Shown here: in pieces, positions 36,277-48,000 of the stretch | Layout of the letters: every line of letters starts with the position of its first letter | How positions within the stretch are numbered: the stretch's first letter is position 1 | Assembly: GCA_028869185.1 (NCBI GenBank) | Contig: JAGWTA010000015.1 | Location: forward strand, 1-64,000 | Source: Hyphomicrobiales bacterium | Lineage (GTDB): Bacteria > Pseudomonadota > Alphaproteobacteria > Rhizobiales > Beijerinckiaceae | DNA: 64,000 nt | Reading direction: 5' to 3' | Program-made: the position numbers and the translations under genes | Notes under the pieces: generated by a model | Told to the model about the DNA's origin: nothing | Databases searched by the model: none | Seen by the model: only the letters and a program-made list of their open reading frames with translations

Positions 36277-37493
36277 GCGCGCTGCTGACAGACGAGCAGC
36301 GGCTCGACTGGCTGCAACTCATCCGCAGCGAGAATGTGGGCCCTCGCACCTTTCGTGCGCTGATCAACAAATTCGGCGGCGCGCGCGCCGCCCTCGAAGG
36401 CCTGCCGGACCTGCTGCGCCATGCGACCGGCGCGCGCGCGATCCGTCTGTTTTCGCGCGACGATGCGGCGCGCGAAATGGATGCTGCGCGCAAAATGGGC
36501 GTTGTTTTCGTGGCGCTCGGCGAGGCGCATTATCCGGCGGCTTTGCGCGCGATCGACGCGGCGCCGCCGTTGCTGGCGGTGAAGGGCGATCTTGCGTCGC
36601 TCGCGCGTCCCTGCGCGGCGATCGTGGGCTCGCGCAACGCTTCGGCGGCGGGGCTCGCTTTCGCCGAAAAGCTGGCCCGCAGCTTGAGCGCGGAGCGAAT
36701 TGTCGTCGTCTCGGGCCTTGCGCGCGGCGTCGACGCGGCCGCCCATCGCGCGAGCCTGGCGCATGGCACGATTGCGGCGCTCGCCGGCGGGCATGCGCGA
36801 CTTTATCCCAGCGAACACGCCGACCTTGCCGCGCAGATTTGCGAGCGCGGCGCGCTCGTTTCGGAAATGCCGCTTGAATGGGAGCCGCGCGGCCGCGATT
36901 TTCCCCGGCGCAACCGCATCGTCTCGGGACTTTCGCTGGCGAGCGTCGTTGTGGAGGCGGCGCGCCGTTCAGGTTCGCTCATCACCGCGCGTTTTGCGGC
37001 CGAGCAGGGCAGGGAGGTTTTCGCCGTGCCCGGCTCGCCGCTTGACCCACGCGCCGAAGGCACGAACGATCTCCTGCGCGAAGGCGCGCAATTCTGCACG
37101 CGGCCGGAAGATGTGATCGCTGCGCTGGCCCCGCTGATCGAGGGCGCGGCCCCGCGCGCCGACCTGTTTCAGGAAACGGCGCCTGCGCATGAAACAGAGC
37201 CGCTGTGGGAAGAGAGCGATCTGTTCGGCGCAGCGCAGCCGTCGCCGCGCACGGCGCCCGACCATGAGATGGACGAAGAGCGGGCGGCTTACGCTCCCGC
37301 GGTCGACGATCAAGACGCGCGGGCGATGATTGCAGCGATGCTTGGACCGACGCCGATCGCGGTCGATGATCTCGCGCGCGCTGCGCGTTTGCCAGCGCCC
37401 GCCGTCCTGACGGCGCTGGTCGAGCTTGAAATGGCGGGCCTCACCGAGCGGCACGCTGGCGGCCGCTTTTCCGCCGCGCGGCCGCGGTCCTGA
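36273..37493 (+). CDS. dprA: DprA (DNA-processing protein A)
   Basis: 406 residues. The extended Rossmann domain shows [44 protein letters not shown] and [12 protein letters not shown]; a C-terminal winged-helix domain (about 345-400) follows an acidic linker. DprA loads RecA on incoming single-stranded DNA during natural transformation. Its stop codon abuts that of the convergent small gene. Translationally coupled to plsY. Confidence 0.96.
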   Translation: MSALLTDEQRLDWLQLIRSENVGPRTFRALINKFGGARAALEGLPDLLRHATGARAIRLFSRDDAAREMDAARKMGVVFVALGEAHYPAALRAIDAAPPLLAVKGDLASLARPCAAIVGSRNASAAGLAFAEKLARSLSAERIVVVSGLARGVDAAAHRASLAHGTIAALAGGHARLYPSEHADLAAQICERGALVSEMPLEWEPRGRDFPRRNRIVSGLSLASVVVEAARRSGSLITARFAAEQGREVFAVPGSPLDPRAEGTNDLLREGAQFCTRPEDVIAALAPLIEGAAPRADLFQETAPAHETEPLWEESDLFGAAQPSPRTAPDHEMDEERAAYAPAVDDQDARAMIAAMLGPTPIAVDDLARAARLPAPAVLTALVELEMAGLTERHAGGRFSAARPRS

Positions 37494-37730
37494 TCAGGCG
37501 CGTTCGCGCGATGCGAGGGCGGCCATTTCGGCTTCCACGCGCGACATGTTGAGAAAATAGGTGAGGGTCGACATCCGTTCGCGGCCAGCAAGCGCCGCCA
37601 GCTCGCCGCACATATTGGCGATATAAAGCGCCGTCTCGCGGCGTTGTTGAGGCGAATTTTGCTGCGCGGCGCGCGCACCGCGCCGCTTTACGTTCGATTG
37701 CATGGAATCCCCGCCGTCCACATTCCCCAT
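37494..37730 (-). CDS. conserved small helical protein
   Basis: 78 residues; the core ETALYIANMCGELAALAGRE then TYFLNMSRVEAEMA resembles a conserved Hyphomicrobiales hypothetical protein found by dprA or ruvX. Function unknown. Convergent with dprA, stop codons adjacent. Confidence 0.75.
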   Translation of the reverse strand: MGNVDGGDSMQSNVKRRGARAAQQNSPQQRRETALYIANMCGELAALAGRERMSTLTYFLNMSRVEAEMAALASRERA

Positions 37731-37775
37731 ACTTGTTTTTATGTCGAGATTCGCCTTTTTGCAACCAATGGTTGC

Positions 37776-38267
37776 TTAAATCGTGGCGCGATTGAGGCGG
37801 TCGAGCGCGCCCTGGAGGATGTAGGCGGCGGCCATCTTGTCGACGACGGCCCGCCGTTTTGCGCGGGACACGTCGGCGGCGATGAGTTCGCGCGTGACGG
37901 CGGCGGTCGAAAGTCGTTCGTCCCACAGCACGAAGGGCAGATCGGTGCGGTTCGCGCAATTACGGATGAAGGCGCGCGTCGTCTGCGCGCGCGGCCCTTC
38001 GCTGCCATCCATGTTCAAGGGCAGGCCGATGACGAAGGCGGCGACCTGGAACGCGCGCGCGCGTTCCAGCAAAACATCCACGTCCCGCGAGAATTTCGTG
38101 CGCTGGATTGTCTCCAGCGGCGAGGCGAGGCTGCGTTCTACATCCGACAGCGCAAGGCCAATCGTCTTGTCGCCGAGATCGAGACCCATCAGCCGGTCGA
38201 AGCGCTGCAGGCGCGCCGGCAAGTCTTCCAGCGTCGCGATATGTCCGTGTTTTGACGGCGCGTTCAT
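37776..38267 (-). CDS. ruvX: RuvX/YqgF pre-16S rRNA nuclease
   Basis: 163 residues. RNase H-like motifs: [16 protein letters not shown] with the first Asp, [14 protein letters not shown], and WDERLST with the last acidic residues. It processes the 5-prime end of 16S rRNA. The start at 38267 is chosen; 38285 is equally possible. The very long open frame upstream on this strand is noise opposite gatA. Confidence 0.93.
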   Translation of the reverse strand: MNAPSKHGHIATLEDLPARLQRFDRLMGLDLGDKTIGLALSDVERSLASPLETIQRTKFSRDVDVLLERARAFQVAAFVIGLPLNMDGSEGPRAQTTRAFIRNCANRTDLPFVLWDERLSTAAVTRELIAADVSRAKRRAVVDKMAAAYILQGALDRLNRATI

Positions 38268-38366
38268 CGGCAAGCCATTGCGCATGCGGCCTGCGTCGTC
38301 AATTGCGGTCGCCATTCGGCGGTCCCGTTCATGATTTGGCAAACAGGCGCGGCGAGACTGCGCGCC

Positions 38367-39059
38367 ATGAACGATGAAGCCGCGACATTGCGCGAAGGAC
38401 GCCCGCTCTGGGCGCTTGCCGGCCTTGGCGTCACCCTGGCTGGGCCCTTCTTCCTGTCGAGCGAGCCGGCGCAGAATTTCTACAAGCTGGCGGGTTCGGA
38501 CCATGGCGCCGTTTTCCTCGGACAGCTCTGTTTCACGCTGACGCTGGTTGCAGCCTTGCTCTGCCTGACGCTGGGCGAAAAGCTGCCGCTGGCGAGCGTC
38601 GGTCTCGTGCGCCCGCAGTTGCGGTCGGTTCTGACGGGTATTGCGATCGGCGGGGGCGTCTTCGCTGTCCTGTTCGGCGCTGCCGTCGTCCTGTCGCATT
38701 TCGGAAAGTTCGACACCAGGCAGGCGGCCGCTGTCGTGCTCGACTGGCCGCTTTGGCTGAAAATATACGCCGTTGTGACCGCCGGCGTCGTCGAAGAGGC
38801 GATCTATCGCGGTTACGCGATCTCGCGGCTGACGGCGCTGACGGGCCGCCGCTGGCTCGCCGCAGCGCTTTCCCTGGCGGCTTTCGTTGTGGCGCACCTG
38901 CCATTCTGGGGTGTCGGCGCGATTGCGACGCCCCTGATCGGCGGCGCCTTCTTCACGATCGTCTATCTGTGGCGGCGCGACCTGATTGCGGTCATGAGCG
39001 CGCATGTCATGGTCGATTTCGTCGGCCTGATCCTGGCGCCGATGCTGGGGGCGCATTGA
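38367..39059 (+). CDS. CPBP-family intramembrane metalloprotease
   Basis: 230 residues with about seven membrane helices. The catalytic EExxxR motif appears as [13 protein letters not shown]; later His residues in FVVAHLPFW and SAHVMVDF complete the pattern. CPBP (Abi/CAAX) proteases cleave membrane or prenylated proteins; the substrate here is unknown. The frame opens at 38331, an alternative start. Confidence 0.87.
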   Translation: MNDEAATLREGRPLWALAGLGVTLAGPFFLSSEPAQNFYKLAGSDHGAVFLGQLCFTLTLVAALLCLTLGEKLPLASVGLVRPQLRSVLTGIAIGGGVFAVLFGAAVVLSHFGKFDTRQAAAVVLDWPLWLKIYAVVTAGVVEEAIYRGYAISRLTALTGRRWLAAALSLAAFVVAHLPFWGVGAIATPLIGGAFFTIVYLWRRDLIAVMSAHVMVDFVGLILAPMLGAH

Positions 39060-39128
39060 GTTTGCGCCTGCGAAGGGCCGGATGGTATAGGGCGCCAAGC
39101 GCTTTCCACTGACCATTCCGGAGCTTTC

Positions 39129-39416
39129 ATGTCCGTCGATCAGGCGACCGTCCGCCGCATTGCGCATCTGGCGCGCATTGCGGTCGAGGAAAAAGAAGTC
39201 GAACACCTGCAGGGCGAGATCAACGCCATTTTGTCTTTCGTCGAGGAATTGTCGAGCGTCGACGTCGCGGGCGTCGAAGCCATGACATCGACCATGCCGA
39301 TGAAGCTGCGCATGCGCGCCGATGTCGTCAACGATGGACACAAGGCGGCCGATATCGTCGCCAACGCGCCGGAGCGCGAGGACAATTTCTTCGTCGTGCC
39401 GAAGGTTGTGGAGTAA
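39129..39416 (+). CDS. gatC: GatC, amidotransferase subunit C
   Basis: 95 residues starting [20 protein letters not shown], typical GatC, with [19 protein letters not shown]. It links GatA and GatB in the tRNA-dependent amidotransferase that forms Gln-tRNA and Asn-tRNA. gatA begins three bases after the stop. A GGAG motif precedes the ATG. Confidence 0.96.
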   Translation: MSVDQATVRRIAHLARIAVEEKEVEHLQGEINAILSFVEELSSVDVAGVEAMTSTMPMKLRMRADVVNDGHKAADIVANAPEREDNFFVVPKVVE

Positions 39417-39419
39417 GTC

Positions 39420-40898
39420 ATGACCGAACTGACGAAACTCACGCTGGCGGCTGCGCGCGACGGGCTTCGCGCCAGGAAATTCACGGCCACCGAATTGACG
39501 AAAGCCCATATCGCGGCAGTCGAGAAGGCGCGCGCGCTCAACGCCTATATTGCGGAGACGCCGGAGCGCGCCCTGGCGCAAGCTGCAGACAGCGATGCGC
39601 GGCTTGCAAAAGGCGAGGGCCGTCCGCTCGAGGGACTGCCGCTCGGCATCAAGGATCTCTATTGCACGCAGGGCGTGGAGACGACTGCCGCCAGCCGCAT
39701 CCTGAAGGGGTTCAAGCCGCATTATGAATCCACGGTCACCGCGCAGCTCTGGCGCGACGGCGGCGTGATGCTCGGCAAACTCAATCTCGACGAATTCGCG
39801 ATGGGCTCTTCGAACGAGACAAGCGCATTCGGACCCGTGGTTTCGCCATGGAGGCGCAAAGGGTCGGACGCCAAGATCGTGCCGGGCGGCTCTTCGGGCG
39901 GTTCTGCTGCGGCTGTCGCCGCGCACCTCTGCCTTGCGGCGACCGCGACGGATACGGGCGGCTCGATCCGCCAGCCGGCCGCCTTCACCGGCACCGTCGG
40001 CGTCAAGCCGACCTATGGGCGCTGCTCGCGCTGGGGCGTGGTGGCGTTTGCGTCCTCGCTCGATCAGGCTGGCCCGATTGCGCGCGATGTGCGCGACTGC
40101 GCCATCATGCTGCGTTCGATGGCCGGGTTCGATCCCAAGGATTCCACTTCCGTCGACCGGCCTGTGCCCGATTACGAAAAAGCCATCGGCGCGTCGGTCT
40201 CCGGCAAAACGATCGGCATTCCCCGGGAATACCGGCTCGAAGGCATGTCGGCCGAAATCGACGGACTGTGGAAGCAGGGCGTCGAATGGCTGCGCGACGC
40301 CGGCGCAAAAATCGTCGACATTTCCTTGCCGCATACGCGCATGGCGCTGCCGGCCTATTATATCGTCGCGCCGGCGGAGGCCTCCTCCAATCTCGCGCGC
40401 TATGATGGCGTGCGCTACGGCTTGCGCGAGAACGGGCGCGATATTGTGGAGCTGTACGAGAAGACGCGCGCGGCCGGCTTCGGCCCGGAAGTGCGGCGGC
40501 GCATCATGATCGGCACCTATGTTCTGTCGGCGGGTTATTACGACGCCTATTACGTGCGGGCGCAGAAAATCCGCACGCTCATCAAGCAGGATTTCGAGCA
40601 GGCGTTTCATGCCGGCGTCGACGCCATTTTGACGCCCGCGACGCCTTCGCCTGCTTTCGCGCTCGGTGAAAAGGGGTCGGCCGATCCCGTCGAAATGTAT
40701 CTCAACGACGTGTTCACGGTTACGGTGAACATGGCCGGGCTGCCCGGGCTTGTCGCGCCCTGCGGGCTCGCCGCCGATGGCCTGCCGCTGGGCCTGCAAT
40801 TGATCGGACGCCCTTTCGAGGAGGAAACCTTGTTTTCGCTCGGCGCGGCGCTGGAGAATGCGGCGCCGAAAATCGGATTGCCCAAAGCCTGGTGGTGA
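39420..40898 (+). CDS. gatA: GatA, amidase subunit of GatCAB
   Basis: 492 residues of the amidase signature family. The Ser-cisSer-Lys triad is visible: Lys in [11 protein letters not shown], the Ser pair in [14 protein letters not shown], and [11 protein letters not shown]. It releases ammonia from glutamine for GatB. Cotranscribed with gatC; gatB lies about 1.1 kb further on. Confidence 0.97.
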   Translation: MTELTKLTLAAARDGLRARKFTATELTKAHIAAVEKARALNAYIAETPERALAQAADSDARLAKGEGRPLEGLPLGIKDLYCTQGVETTAASRILKGFKPHYESTVTAQLWRDGGVMLGKLNLDEFAMGSSNETSAFGPVVSPWRRKGSDAKIVPGGSSGGSAAAVAAHLCLAATATDTGGSIRQPAAFTGTVGVKPTYGRCSRWGVVAFASSLDQAGPIARDVRDCAIMLRSMAGFDPKDSTSVDRPVPDYEKAIGASVSGKTIGIPREYRLEGMSAEIDGLWKQGVEWLRDAGAKIVDISLPHTRMALPAYYIVAPAEASSNLARYDGVRYGLRENGRDIVELYEKTRAAGFGPEVRRRIMIGTYVLSAGYYDAYYVRAQKIRTLIKQDFEQAFHAGVDAILTPATPSPAFALGEKGSADPVEMYLNDVFTVTVNMAGLPGLVAPCGLAADGLPLGLQLIGRPFEEETLFSLGAALENAAPKIGLPKAWW

Positions 40899-40902
40899 CG
40901 AA

Positions 40903-41130
40903 ATGCCTTTCACCAAAGCGATGCTTTCCGCGACGCTCTCGGTTCTCGGACTGATCGTCTACTTCATTGGCGGCCTGCTGGCGTTGCTGGCGGCCAGCGC
41001 CCTGTGGCGCAACGAGGCCTCGCCAGTTTCGCCGCTCGCAAGCCTTGCCATGGCGGCCGGATGCCTTGTCATCGCCTATGGCCTGCGCGTCGTCGCCCGC
41101 AAGGTCGCCGAATCCGACGTTTTGGACTGA
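40903..41130 (+). CDS. small membrane protein downstream of gatA
   Basis: 75 residues, two hydrophobic helices ([19 protein letters not shown] and [17 protein letters not shown]) and a charged end. It starts four bases after gatA. No family recognised. Confidence 0.65.
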   Translation: MPFTKAMLSATLSVLGLIVYFIGGLLALLAASALWRNEASPVSPLASLAMAAGCLVIAYGLRVVARKVAESDVLD

Positions 41131-41134
41131 CCGT

Positions 41135-41968
41135 CTAGCGCAAGCCTTTTTCGATGCGGGCGCCGAAGGCCGAAGGCTTTTCGGCGAACAGGCGCTCAGC
41201 CGCTTTCATCGCGCGTTTGAGAAGATCCTTGCGCCGCCGGCGAAACGGCTTGGCGAAGGCCTCGTAGCGCTGCGGGGCGAGGGCGTCCAGATGGACCATC
41301 AGCACGTCGATGTCGTTGACTTCGCCAAGCGCGTCGCGCGCGCTTTTGGCGGCTGCGTAAATGTCGCCGAGCTTGGGCGCATGCGCGGCGAGCAGGAAGA
41401 CCTGATATTGCAGATCGACGGCGCTGCGGCGCAGACGGTGCAAATCGTCCGTTTCGCCATCGGCCGCCTGCTTCAGCCGCTTGCGGCCGCGCCGATAGAC
41501 CTTTTGCGTCGCCTCCACGAGATCGCTCACGGCGATGCCGGACGCATCGATCGCGCGCCATTCGGCTGCGAGCGCTTCGAACGCGCTCGCGCTCTGCGAT
41601 GGCGCGCTGGCCTGCGGGCCGTTCCTTTCGAGCATGGCGGCGAAAGCTGCGCCCGCGCCTGGCGCATGCGGCTCGAGCGCGGCGAGCGTCTGGCGGCGTA
41701 CTTCCGCATCGCGTGTTTCGCCCAGCGCGCGGCGCGCGGCGCTGGCGGCGTGCTGCGTGCTGCGCGCGAGCGCATGCAGGCTGGCGGGCGCGAGACGCGC
41801 GAGCGCCCGGGCGCGCTTGGCCGACTTGCGCGCCTCGTGCGAGGCGCCGCGCTCGCGCGCGGCCTCCAGGTTTTCCAGCGCCGCCACGATCGCGTCGCGC
41901 CAATGTTCGGATAGGCTCGGGTCGGTCATGGCCGCCATTGCCCGCATGGGCCCGTCATAGTCAAGCAC
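41135..41968 (-). CDS. CHAD-domain protein
   Basis: 277 residues, all-helical and rich in Ala/Arg/His. [16 protein letters not shown] and the second half [14 protein letters not shown] are CHAD-type His/Arg helices, which bind polyphosphate. The first codon is GTG; the ATG at 41929 could be used instead. It is set between gatA and gatB in the opposite direction. Confidence 0.82.
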   Translation of the reverse strand: MLDYDGPMRAMAAMTDPSLSEHWRDAIVAALENLEAARERGASHEARKSAKRARALARLAPASLHALARSTQHAASAARRALGETRDAEVRRQTLAALEPHAPGAGAAFAAMLERNGPQASAPSQSASAFEALAAEWRAIDASGIAVSDLVEATQKVYRRGRKRLKQAADGETDDLHRLRRSAVDLQYQVFLLAAHAPKLGDIYAAAKSARDALGEVNDIDVLMVHLDALAPQRYEAFAKPFRRRRKDLLKRAMKAAERLFAEKPSAFGARIEKGLR

Positions 41969-42034
41969 GGTTCCGTTCGTCGCCGAAAGGCATTAAAAGA
42001 CCGGCCAATCTCACACCCGTTGAGGAATTTTCCC

Positions 42035-43522
42035 ATGAGCCAGCACGTCAAACCATCCAAACTCGTCAAGGGCGCGACGGGCGATTGGGAAATCGTGGTG
42101 GGTATGGAAATCCATGCACAGGTTTCCTCGCAGTCCAAACTGTTTTCCGGCGCCTCGACCGAATTCGGCGGCGAGCCCAACGATCACGTCTCGCTGGTGG
42201 ACGCCGCCATGCCCGGCATGCTGCCGGTCATCAACGAGGAATGCGTCAAGCAAGCGGTGCGCACCGGTCTTGGGCTGAAGGCCAGGATCAACCTTCGCTC
42301 GGTGTTCGATCGCAAGAACTACTTCTACCCCGATCTTCCGCAGGGGTATCAGATCTCGCAGTTCAAATATCCCATCGTGGGCGAGGGCGAGGTGATCGTG
42401 GACGTGACGCCGACCGAACAGATCACGGTCGGCATTGAGCGTCTGCATCTCGAGCAGGACGCGGGCAAGTCGCTGCACGATCAGGCGCCGAACGAGAGTT
42501 TCGTCGATCTCAACCGCTCGGGCGTTGCGCTGATGGAAATCGTCTCGCGCCCCGACATCCGCTCGGCGGAAGAGGCGCGCGCCTATGTGACGAAGCTGCG
42601 TTCCATCCTGCGCTACATCGGCGCGTGCGACGGCAATATGGAGCAGGGGTCATTGCGCGCGGACGTCAACGTTTCGGTGCGCCGCCCGGGCGAGCCGCTC
42701 GGCACACGTTGCGAAATCAAGAACGTGAACTCCATCCGTTTCATCGGACAGGCGGTGGAGACGGAAGCGCGCCGCCAGATCGCCATTCTGGAAGACGGCG
42801 GCAAGATCGATCAGGAAACGCGGCTGTTCGATCCTGCGCGCGGCGAAACGCGCGCCATGCGCTCCAAGGAAGAAGCGCACGACTATCGTTATTTCCCCGA
42901 TCCCGATCTGCTGCCGCTCGAGTTCGATCAGGCCTTCGTCGATGCGCTGGCGCGCGATCTGCCGGAACTGCCGGACGCCAAGCGCGCGCGCTTCATCGGT
43001 GATTACGGGCTGCCGCCCTATGACGCGGGCGTGCTCGTCGCCGACAAGGAAACGGCCGACTATTACGAGGCCTGCGTGCAGGCGCAGACCGGCAAACGCG
43101 ACGCCAAGGCGGTCGCCAACTGGGTGACGGGCGACATCGCCGCCGCCGCCAACGCCGCAGGCCGCTCCATCGCTCAGGCTGGCGTTTCGCCCGCGCAAGT
43201 CGCTGGTCTTGTCGACCTCATCGGCGATGGGACCATCTCCGGCAAGATCGCCAAGGACGTGCTCGCCCTGATGTTCGACGAGGAACAGGGCAAGGCGCCG
43301 CGCGACATTGTCGAACGGCGCGGGATGAAACAGGTGACCGATACGGGCGAGATCGAAAAGGCGATCGACGCGATCATCGCCGCCAATCCCGACAAGGTCG
43401 CACAAGCGAAAGCGAAGCCGACGATGCTCGGCTGGTTCGTCGGTCAGGCGATGAAAGCCACCGGCGGAAAAGCCAATCCGCAGGCGGTCAACGACATCCT
43501 GAAAGCGAAACTCGGACTGTAA
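42035..43522 (+). CDS. gatB: GatB, amidotransferase subunit B
   Basis: 495 residues. [38 protein letters not shown] and [11 protein letters not shown] are GatB hallmarks; a C-terminal YqeY-like tail ends in [11 protein letters not shown]. It phosphorylates and amidates mis-acylated Glu- or Asp-tRNA. TGAGGA precedes the ATG at 42035. A strong terminator follows. Confidence 0.97.
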   Translation: MSQHVKPSKLVKGATGDWEIVVGMEIHAQVSSQSKLFSGASTEFGGEPNDHVSLVDAAMPGMLPVINEECVKQAVRTGLGLKARINLRSVFDRKNYFYPDLPQGYQISQFKYPIVGEGEVIVDVTPTEQITVGIERLHLEQDAGKSLHDQAPNESFVDLNRSGVALMEIVSRPDIRSAEEARAYVTKLRSILRYIGACDGNMEQGSLRADVNVSVRRPGEPLGTRCEIKNVNSIRFIGQAVETEARRQIAILEDGGKIDQETRLFDPARGETRAMRSKEEAHDYRYFPDPDLLPLEFDQAFVDALARDLPELPDAKRARFIGDYGLPPYDAGVLVADKETADYYEACVQAQTGKRDAKAVANWVTGDIAAAANAAGRSIAQAGVSPAQVAGLVDLIGDGTISGKIAKDVLALMFDEEQGKAPRDIVERRGMKQVTDTGEIEKAIDAIIAANPDKVAQAKAKPTMLGWFVGQAMKATGGKANPQAVNDILKAKLGL

Positions 43523-43532
43523 ATTCCCTGCG

Positions 43533-43576
43533 CGCGCGAATCGCTCTTGGCGGCGATTCGCGCGATTTTTGTTTTT
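43533..43576 (+). terminator. intrinsic terminator after gatB
   Basis: CGCGCGAATCGC pairs perfectly (12 bp) with GCGATTCGCGCG around an eight-base loop, followed by ATTTTTGTTTTT. Confidence 0.9.
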
Positions 43577-44141
43577 CGCCGCTGCGCGGGCGCCGGCGAA
43601 AAGCAAAAAATTTCACTTCTCCAAAAAAAAATTTTCAAGGCGCGCGCCGTCTTTTCGATTGACGGGCGCGCGCCGTCCGAGTCGCGCGTTGCGCCGGCCG
43701 CAGCACAGCGCGGCCGCATCCAGCGAACGGCGCGCGCAGCCGAATCGCTCGGCGCGGCAGACGGCGGCGCCCACAGCTTGCAAAACGCGCACCGCGTCGC
43801 TGCAGCTTCGATTCACGTCGATAAAACAACGTTTTTTGTGACGGCGATTTTGCGCGCGACGATTGTTCTGCGCGCTTTATTTGCGGCGCGCCTGTCCAGC
43901 TTCGCGCGCCGCGCGCAAACATTTCGGGCGGCGGCGCTTATGCTTGCAACGTCCTGCGCAACGGGCGCGCGCGCGATTGCGCAGAGCGTTGCGGCGAAGC
44001 GTTTTTGCGTCGTGAGCATGCGCGGATTGCGCGTTGCGCGGCGCGCGCCTCTTGCAGGATTGATTAACCAAGCTACGGTAATCAGGCCTCTTGCCGGTGA
44101 ATAAATTTTCCTGACCGGCGACTCGACGAGGGGAAAAGAAG
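43577..44141 (+). other. non-coding GCGCGC-rich gap upstream of the histone-like gene
   Basis: About 565 bases with no convincing gene. Weak frames here are Arg/Ala-rich with no family features. The stretch is crowded with GCGC and GCGCGC palindromes, and GGCGCGCGCCGTC occurs twice near 43640-43680. The last 40 bases are AT-richer (TTAACCAAGCT ... AATAAATTTTCC) and probably contain the promoter of the next gene. Confidence 0.6.
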
Positions 44142-44405
44142 ATGGCGAAAGCAACGACCAAGCGTAAGCCGGCCCGTAAGGCCGCCAAGAAAAGCGTCCG
44201 TAAAGCTGCGAAGAAGACCGTCCGCAAGAGCGTGAAGAAGACGGCGCGCAAGGCTACCAAGAAGCCGGTTCGCAAGGCCGCCAAGAAGACGGCTCGCAAG
44301 GCTACGAAGAAGACGGCCCGCAAGGCCACCAAGAAGACGGCCCGCAAGGCCACGAAGCGCCGCGCGCCCGCCAAGAAGGCGGCTGCTCCTGCGCCGACGA
44401 TGTAA
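44142..44405 (+). CDS. histone H1-like Lys/Ala-rich DNA-binding protein
   Basis: 87 residues made almost wholly of KKTARKAT-type octads (about seven copies), ending APAPTM. This matches the bacterial histone H1-like (HC1/AlgP-type) proteins that compact DNA. A GGGGAAAAGAAG ribosome site precedes the ATG. It stands alone between a long leader and a terminator. Repeats at DNA level make its length likely to vary among strains. Confidence 0.85.
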   Translation: MAKATTKRKPARKAAKKSVRKAAKKTVRKSVKKTARKATKKPVRKAAKKTARKATKKTARKATKKTARKATKRRAPAKKAAAPAPTM

Positions 44406-44462
44406 TGCGCGCGGGCGTCCGCGCCCGCATCGCCTCCGCGCCTGAGCGCGGGGCCATTCATG

Positions 44463-44499
44463 CGTCCTCCTGACTTCGTCGGGAGGACGTTTTTATTTT
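44463..44499 (+). terminator. intrinsic terminator after the histone-like gene
   Basis: CGTCCTCC and GGAGGACG pair around an 11-base loop, followed by TTTTTATTTT. A smaller GCGGGCG/CGCCCGC hairpin lies just upstream at 44409-44428. Confidence 0.8.
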
Positions 44500-44506
44500 G
44501 TGCGGT

Positions 44507-44908
44507 TTATCGGCCGGGTTTGCCGGTCTGGGCGGGATGCGGCGATGGCCCGGCGTCGGGCTGTGTCAGACATTGCGTCGCGAACTGGCGCCAGGTCGTT
44601 CCAAGATCCTTGCCGCTCTTTTTCATCTGCTCCCACTTCATCCCGCATTCGTGCATCTTCGCCCGGCTGGCGGGCGGCAGCGTCGGCGCCTTGTCCGGAT
44701 CGAGGCCGATGATCGTTTGCGGCGGCGCGACGTTTTGCGGCGATGTGTTCGGCGATGTGTTCGGCGATGCGTTCGGCGGCGCGGTCTGGCCGAGATCGGC
44801 GGGGCGCGGCACGGGTTCGGGCGGATTGCCGGCCGCCTGCGCGCGCAAGGGCGCGGCGGCCAGGAGGGCCGCTGCGAGCGCGATCACGCGAAGCCGGAGT
44901 GTGTTCAT
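44507..44908 (-). CDS. secreted protein of unknown function
   Basis: 133 residues from the ATG at 44908. Signal peptide ending AQAAG; a Pro/Asn-rich linker with three copies of an NASP or NTSP type; then the C-terminal domain MHECGMKWEQMKKSGKDLGT and TWRQFATQCL, a Cys-bounded motif repeated in many small rhizobial exported proteins (PsiF-like). Function unknown. Confidence 0.72.
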   Translation of the reverse strand: MNTLRLRVIALAAALLAAAPLRAQAAGNPPEPVPRPADLGQTAPPNASPNTSPNTSPQNVAPPQTIIGLDPDKAPTLPPASRAKMHECGMKWEQMKKSGKDLGTTWRQFATQCLTQPDAGPSPHPAQTGKPGR

Positions 44909-45076
44909 GCTTTTGCGGCCTGTCCTGCGCGGGGGTATGCGGCCTCTAACATAAGCGCACGCGGGCGTCTGCGGGAGCCTGCCGGAAGACATGCGTCGGT
45001 GCGTGCGCAAACAAAAAGCGCGCCGTCGCCAGCGCGCTTCCTGTTGCAGCCGATGCGGCTGTGATTTTACCAGCGC

Positions 45077-48000
45077 CTATTTCTTCGAGGTCGGCACCTC
45101 GCCCGCCATGACGCGCTTGGCGAACTCGCCCATCTCGCCCTTCGCCAGATGTTTGGCCTGTTCGATCCATTGCTCGCGATCGATGCGGCCGGGGAAGGCC
45201 AGATAGGCGCCAACCCATTTCACATTTTCCGGAGACCAGGATGCGATCTGATCGAAATGGAAGATGCCGAGCTTGTGCAGGCGCTCCTCGTTCTGCTTTC
45301 CGATGCCCTTGATGAGCTTCAGATCGTCGTGCTTGCCGCCGCGCGCGCCGGCAAGGCCCAGCGGGCGACGCCCGCCATAGCTGTCTTCGTTCTCGACGCG
45401 TGCGGCCTGCTGCGGCAGCGCCTTGCGCAGCGCGTCGGCGTCGGCCGCGCTCAAGGCATCGTCCGAAACCTTGACGCGGCCCGCGCGCACGGCGGCCGAA
45501 TGTTCGGTCTCCATGCCATTGGCGAGGAAGCGCGCCTGTTCGATCCAGTGCTCGCGCTCGATGCGGCCGGGGAACTTCATGTGATGCCCGACCCATTCGG
45601 CATTTTGCGGCGTCCATTCCGCGATCTGGATGAAGCGTCGCACGCCAAGTCCGTTGAGCGCGGCTTCGTTCTTCGGCCCGATGCCCTTGATGAGCTTCAG
45701 GTCGTCGGCGCTCTCGGAGCCGGCGTAAGCGGCCGGCCGATGCTTGTCGGCGGGCGCCGGCGTTTCCACGACGCGCGGGGCGGGCGCAGCCTTTTGCGCG
45801 GCTGCGGCCTTGCGCGCGTTTTCTTCCGCTTCGGCGGCGAGGCGTGCGCGCTCGCTTTCAGCGGCCGCACGCGCTTTTTCCGCCTCCTGCAGTTTCACGC
45901 GATCGGCCTCGAGCGCGGCGCGCGCCTGCTGCGCCGCACGGCTGCGCGCATCCAGATCTGCGACGATCTTTGCGCGTTCGGCCTCCCAATTCGCGCGAGC
46001 CTTTTCCTGCTCGGCGACCTTGGCGCGTTCTGCGTCGATGGCGGCTTTGGCCTGTTCGGCGGCGCGGCGTTTGGCTTCGACATCCTGCGCGATGCGGGCG
46101 CGTTCGGCCTCCCAGTTCGCGCGGGCCTTTTCCTGCTCGGCGACCTTGGCGCGTTCTGCGTCGATGGCGGCCTTGGCCTGTTCGGCGGCGCGGCGTTTGG
46201 CCTCGACATCCTGCGCGATGCGGGCGCGTTCGGCCTCCCAGTTCGCGCGGGCCTTTTCCTGCTCGGCGACCTTGGCGCGCTCTGCGTCGATGGCGGCCTT
46301 GGCCTGTTCGGCGGCGCGGCGTTTGGCCTCGACGTCCTGCGCGATGCGGGCGCGTTCGGCCTCCCAGTTCGCGCGGGCCTTTTCCTGCTCGGCGACCTTG
46401 GCGCGTTCCGCTTCGATGGCGGCCTTGGCCTGTTCGGCGGCGCGGCGTTTGGCCTCGACGTCCTGCGCGATGCGCGCGCGTTCGGCTTCCCAATCGCTGC
46501 GCGCCTTGTCGTGTTCAGCGACCTTGGCGCGTTCGGCGTCGATCAAGCCGCGCGCCTGCGTCGCCGCCTTGGCGCGGGCCTCGACGTCCTGAGCGATGCG
46601 GGCGCGTTCGGCCTCCCAGTTGGCGCGCGCCTTGTCGTGCTCGGCGAGTTTTGCGCGCTCTGCATCGACAGCCGCCTTGGCCTGCGCCGCAGCGCGGCTG
46701 CGCGTTTCGACATCCTGCGCAACCCGCGCGCGTTCGGCCTCGTGTTCCTTTCGCGCCTTTTCAAGATCGGCGATTTTGGCGTTCTCGGCGTCGAGCAGAC
46801 CGCGCGCCTTGCTCGCCGCTTCATTGGCGAGACGGAGACGTTCGGCGTCGGCGGCGCGGGCCTTTTCGGTTTCGGTTGCGCGCGCGCGCTCGGCGTCATG
46901 CGCGGCCTTGGCTTTCGCCTCGACCTCGGCGACGATTTTTGCGCGTTCGGCGTCGAGCGTCGCGCGCTGCTTTTCGTAATCGCCGATTTTCACACGTTCG
47001 GCGTCGATGGCGGCGCGCGCTTGCGTCACGGAGCGCGATTTCGCCTCGACCTCCTGTGCGATGCGCGCGCGCTCTGCTTCCGCGGTCTGGCGCGCCTTTT
47101 CCTGTTCGGCGAGCCGGGCGCGCTCGACGTCGACGGCGGCCTTGGCCTGTTGGGCGGCGCGCGCCTTGGCCTCGACATCCGCGACGATTTTGGCGCGTTC
47201 GGCGTCGAAGTTTGCGCGGGCCTTGTCATGCTCGGCGATCTTCGCGCGTTCGGCGTCGATCAAGGCGCGGGCGTCATGCGCGGCCTTCGCTCTGGCTTCG
47301 GCATCCTGCGCGATGCGGGCGCGTTCCGCGTCCGCTGCGTTGCGCGCCTTGTCGTGCTCGGCGAGCTTGGCGCGCTCGACATCGATGGCTGCTTTCGCGT
47401 GCTGCGCGGCGCGCGCCTTCGCTTCGACTTCGCCGGCGATTTTTGCGCGTTCGGCGTCCCAGGCGGTGCGCGCCTTTTCATGCTCGGCGATCTTGGCGCG
47501 CTCGGCGTCGATCAGACCGCGCGCATCATTGGCGGCCTTGGCCTTGGCGGCGGCTTCGCCCGCGATTTTCGCGTGTTCGGCGGTCCAGCTGGCGTGCGCC
47601 TTTTCGTGCTCGCCGATTTTCGCACGCTCGGCGTCGACAAGGCCGCGCGCCTGTTCGGCGGCGCGACGGCGGGCTTCCACATCCTGCGCGATCTTCGCGC
47701 GTTCGGCCTCGGCAGCCTGCAGCGCTTTCTCATGCTCGGCGGTCTTGGCCCGTTCGGCGTCAATCGCTGCACGCGCCTTGGCGGCTGCTTCGGCCGCCTG
47801 GCGGGCGCGCTCGACTTCGGCGGCGTGCGCTTTCTGCGCATCGGCCAGAGCGCGCGCATGCGCTTCGGCTTCCTGCGCGGCTTTGGCGCGTTGGGCGTCG
47901 ATCGCCGCTTTTTGTTGAGCGGCGGCTTCGGCCGCTGCGCGCGCCTTTTCGGCTTCCGCCGCGCGCGCCTTTTCAGCTTCGGCTGCAATGCGGGCGCGCT

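Noticed and set aside
37776-40916. 1046-residue minus-strand frame
   Set aside because: Only its last 163 codons are a real gene (ruvX); the rest lies opposite gatC and gatA and has shadow composition.
43547-44104. 185-codon plus-strand frame in the GC-rich gap
   Set aside because: Arg/Ala-rich, starts inside the gatB terminator, no ribosome site, no recognisable segment.
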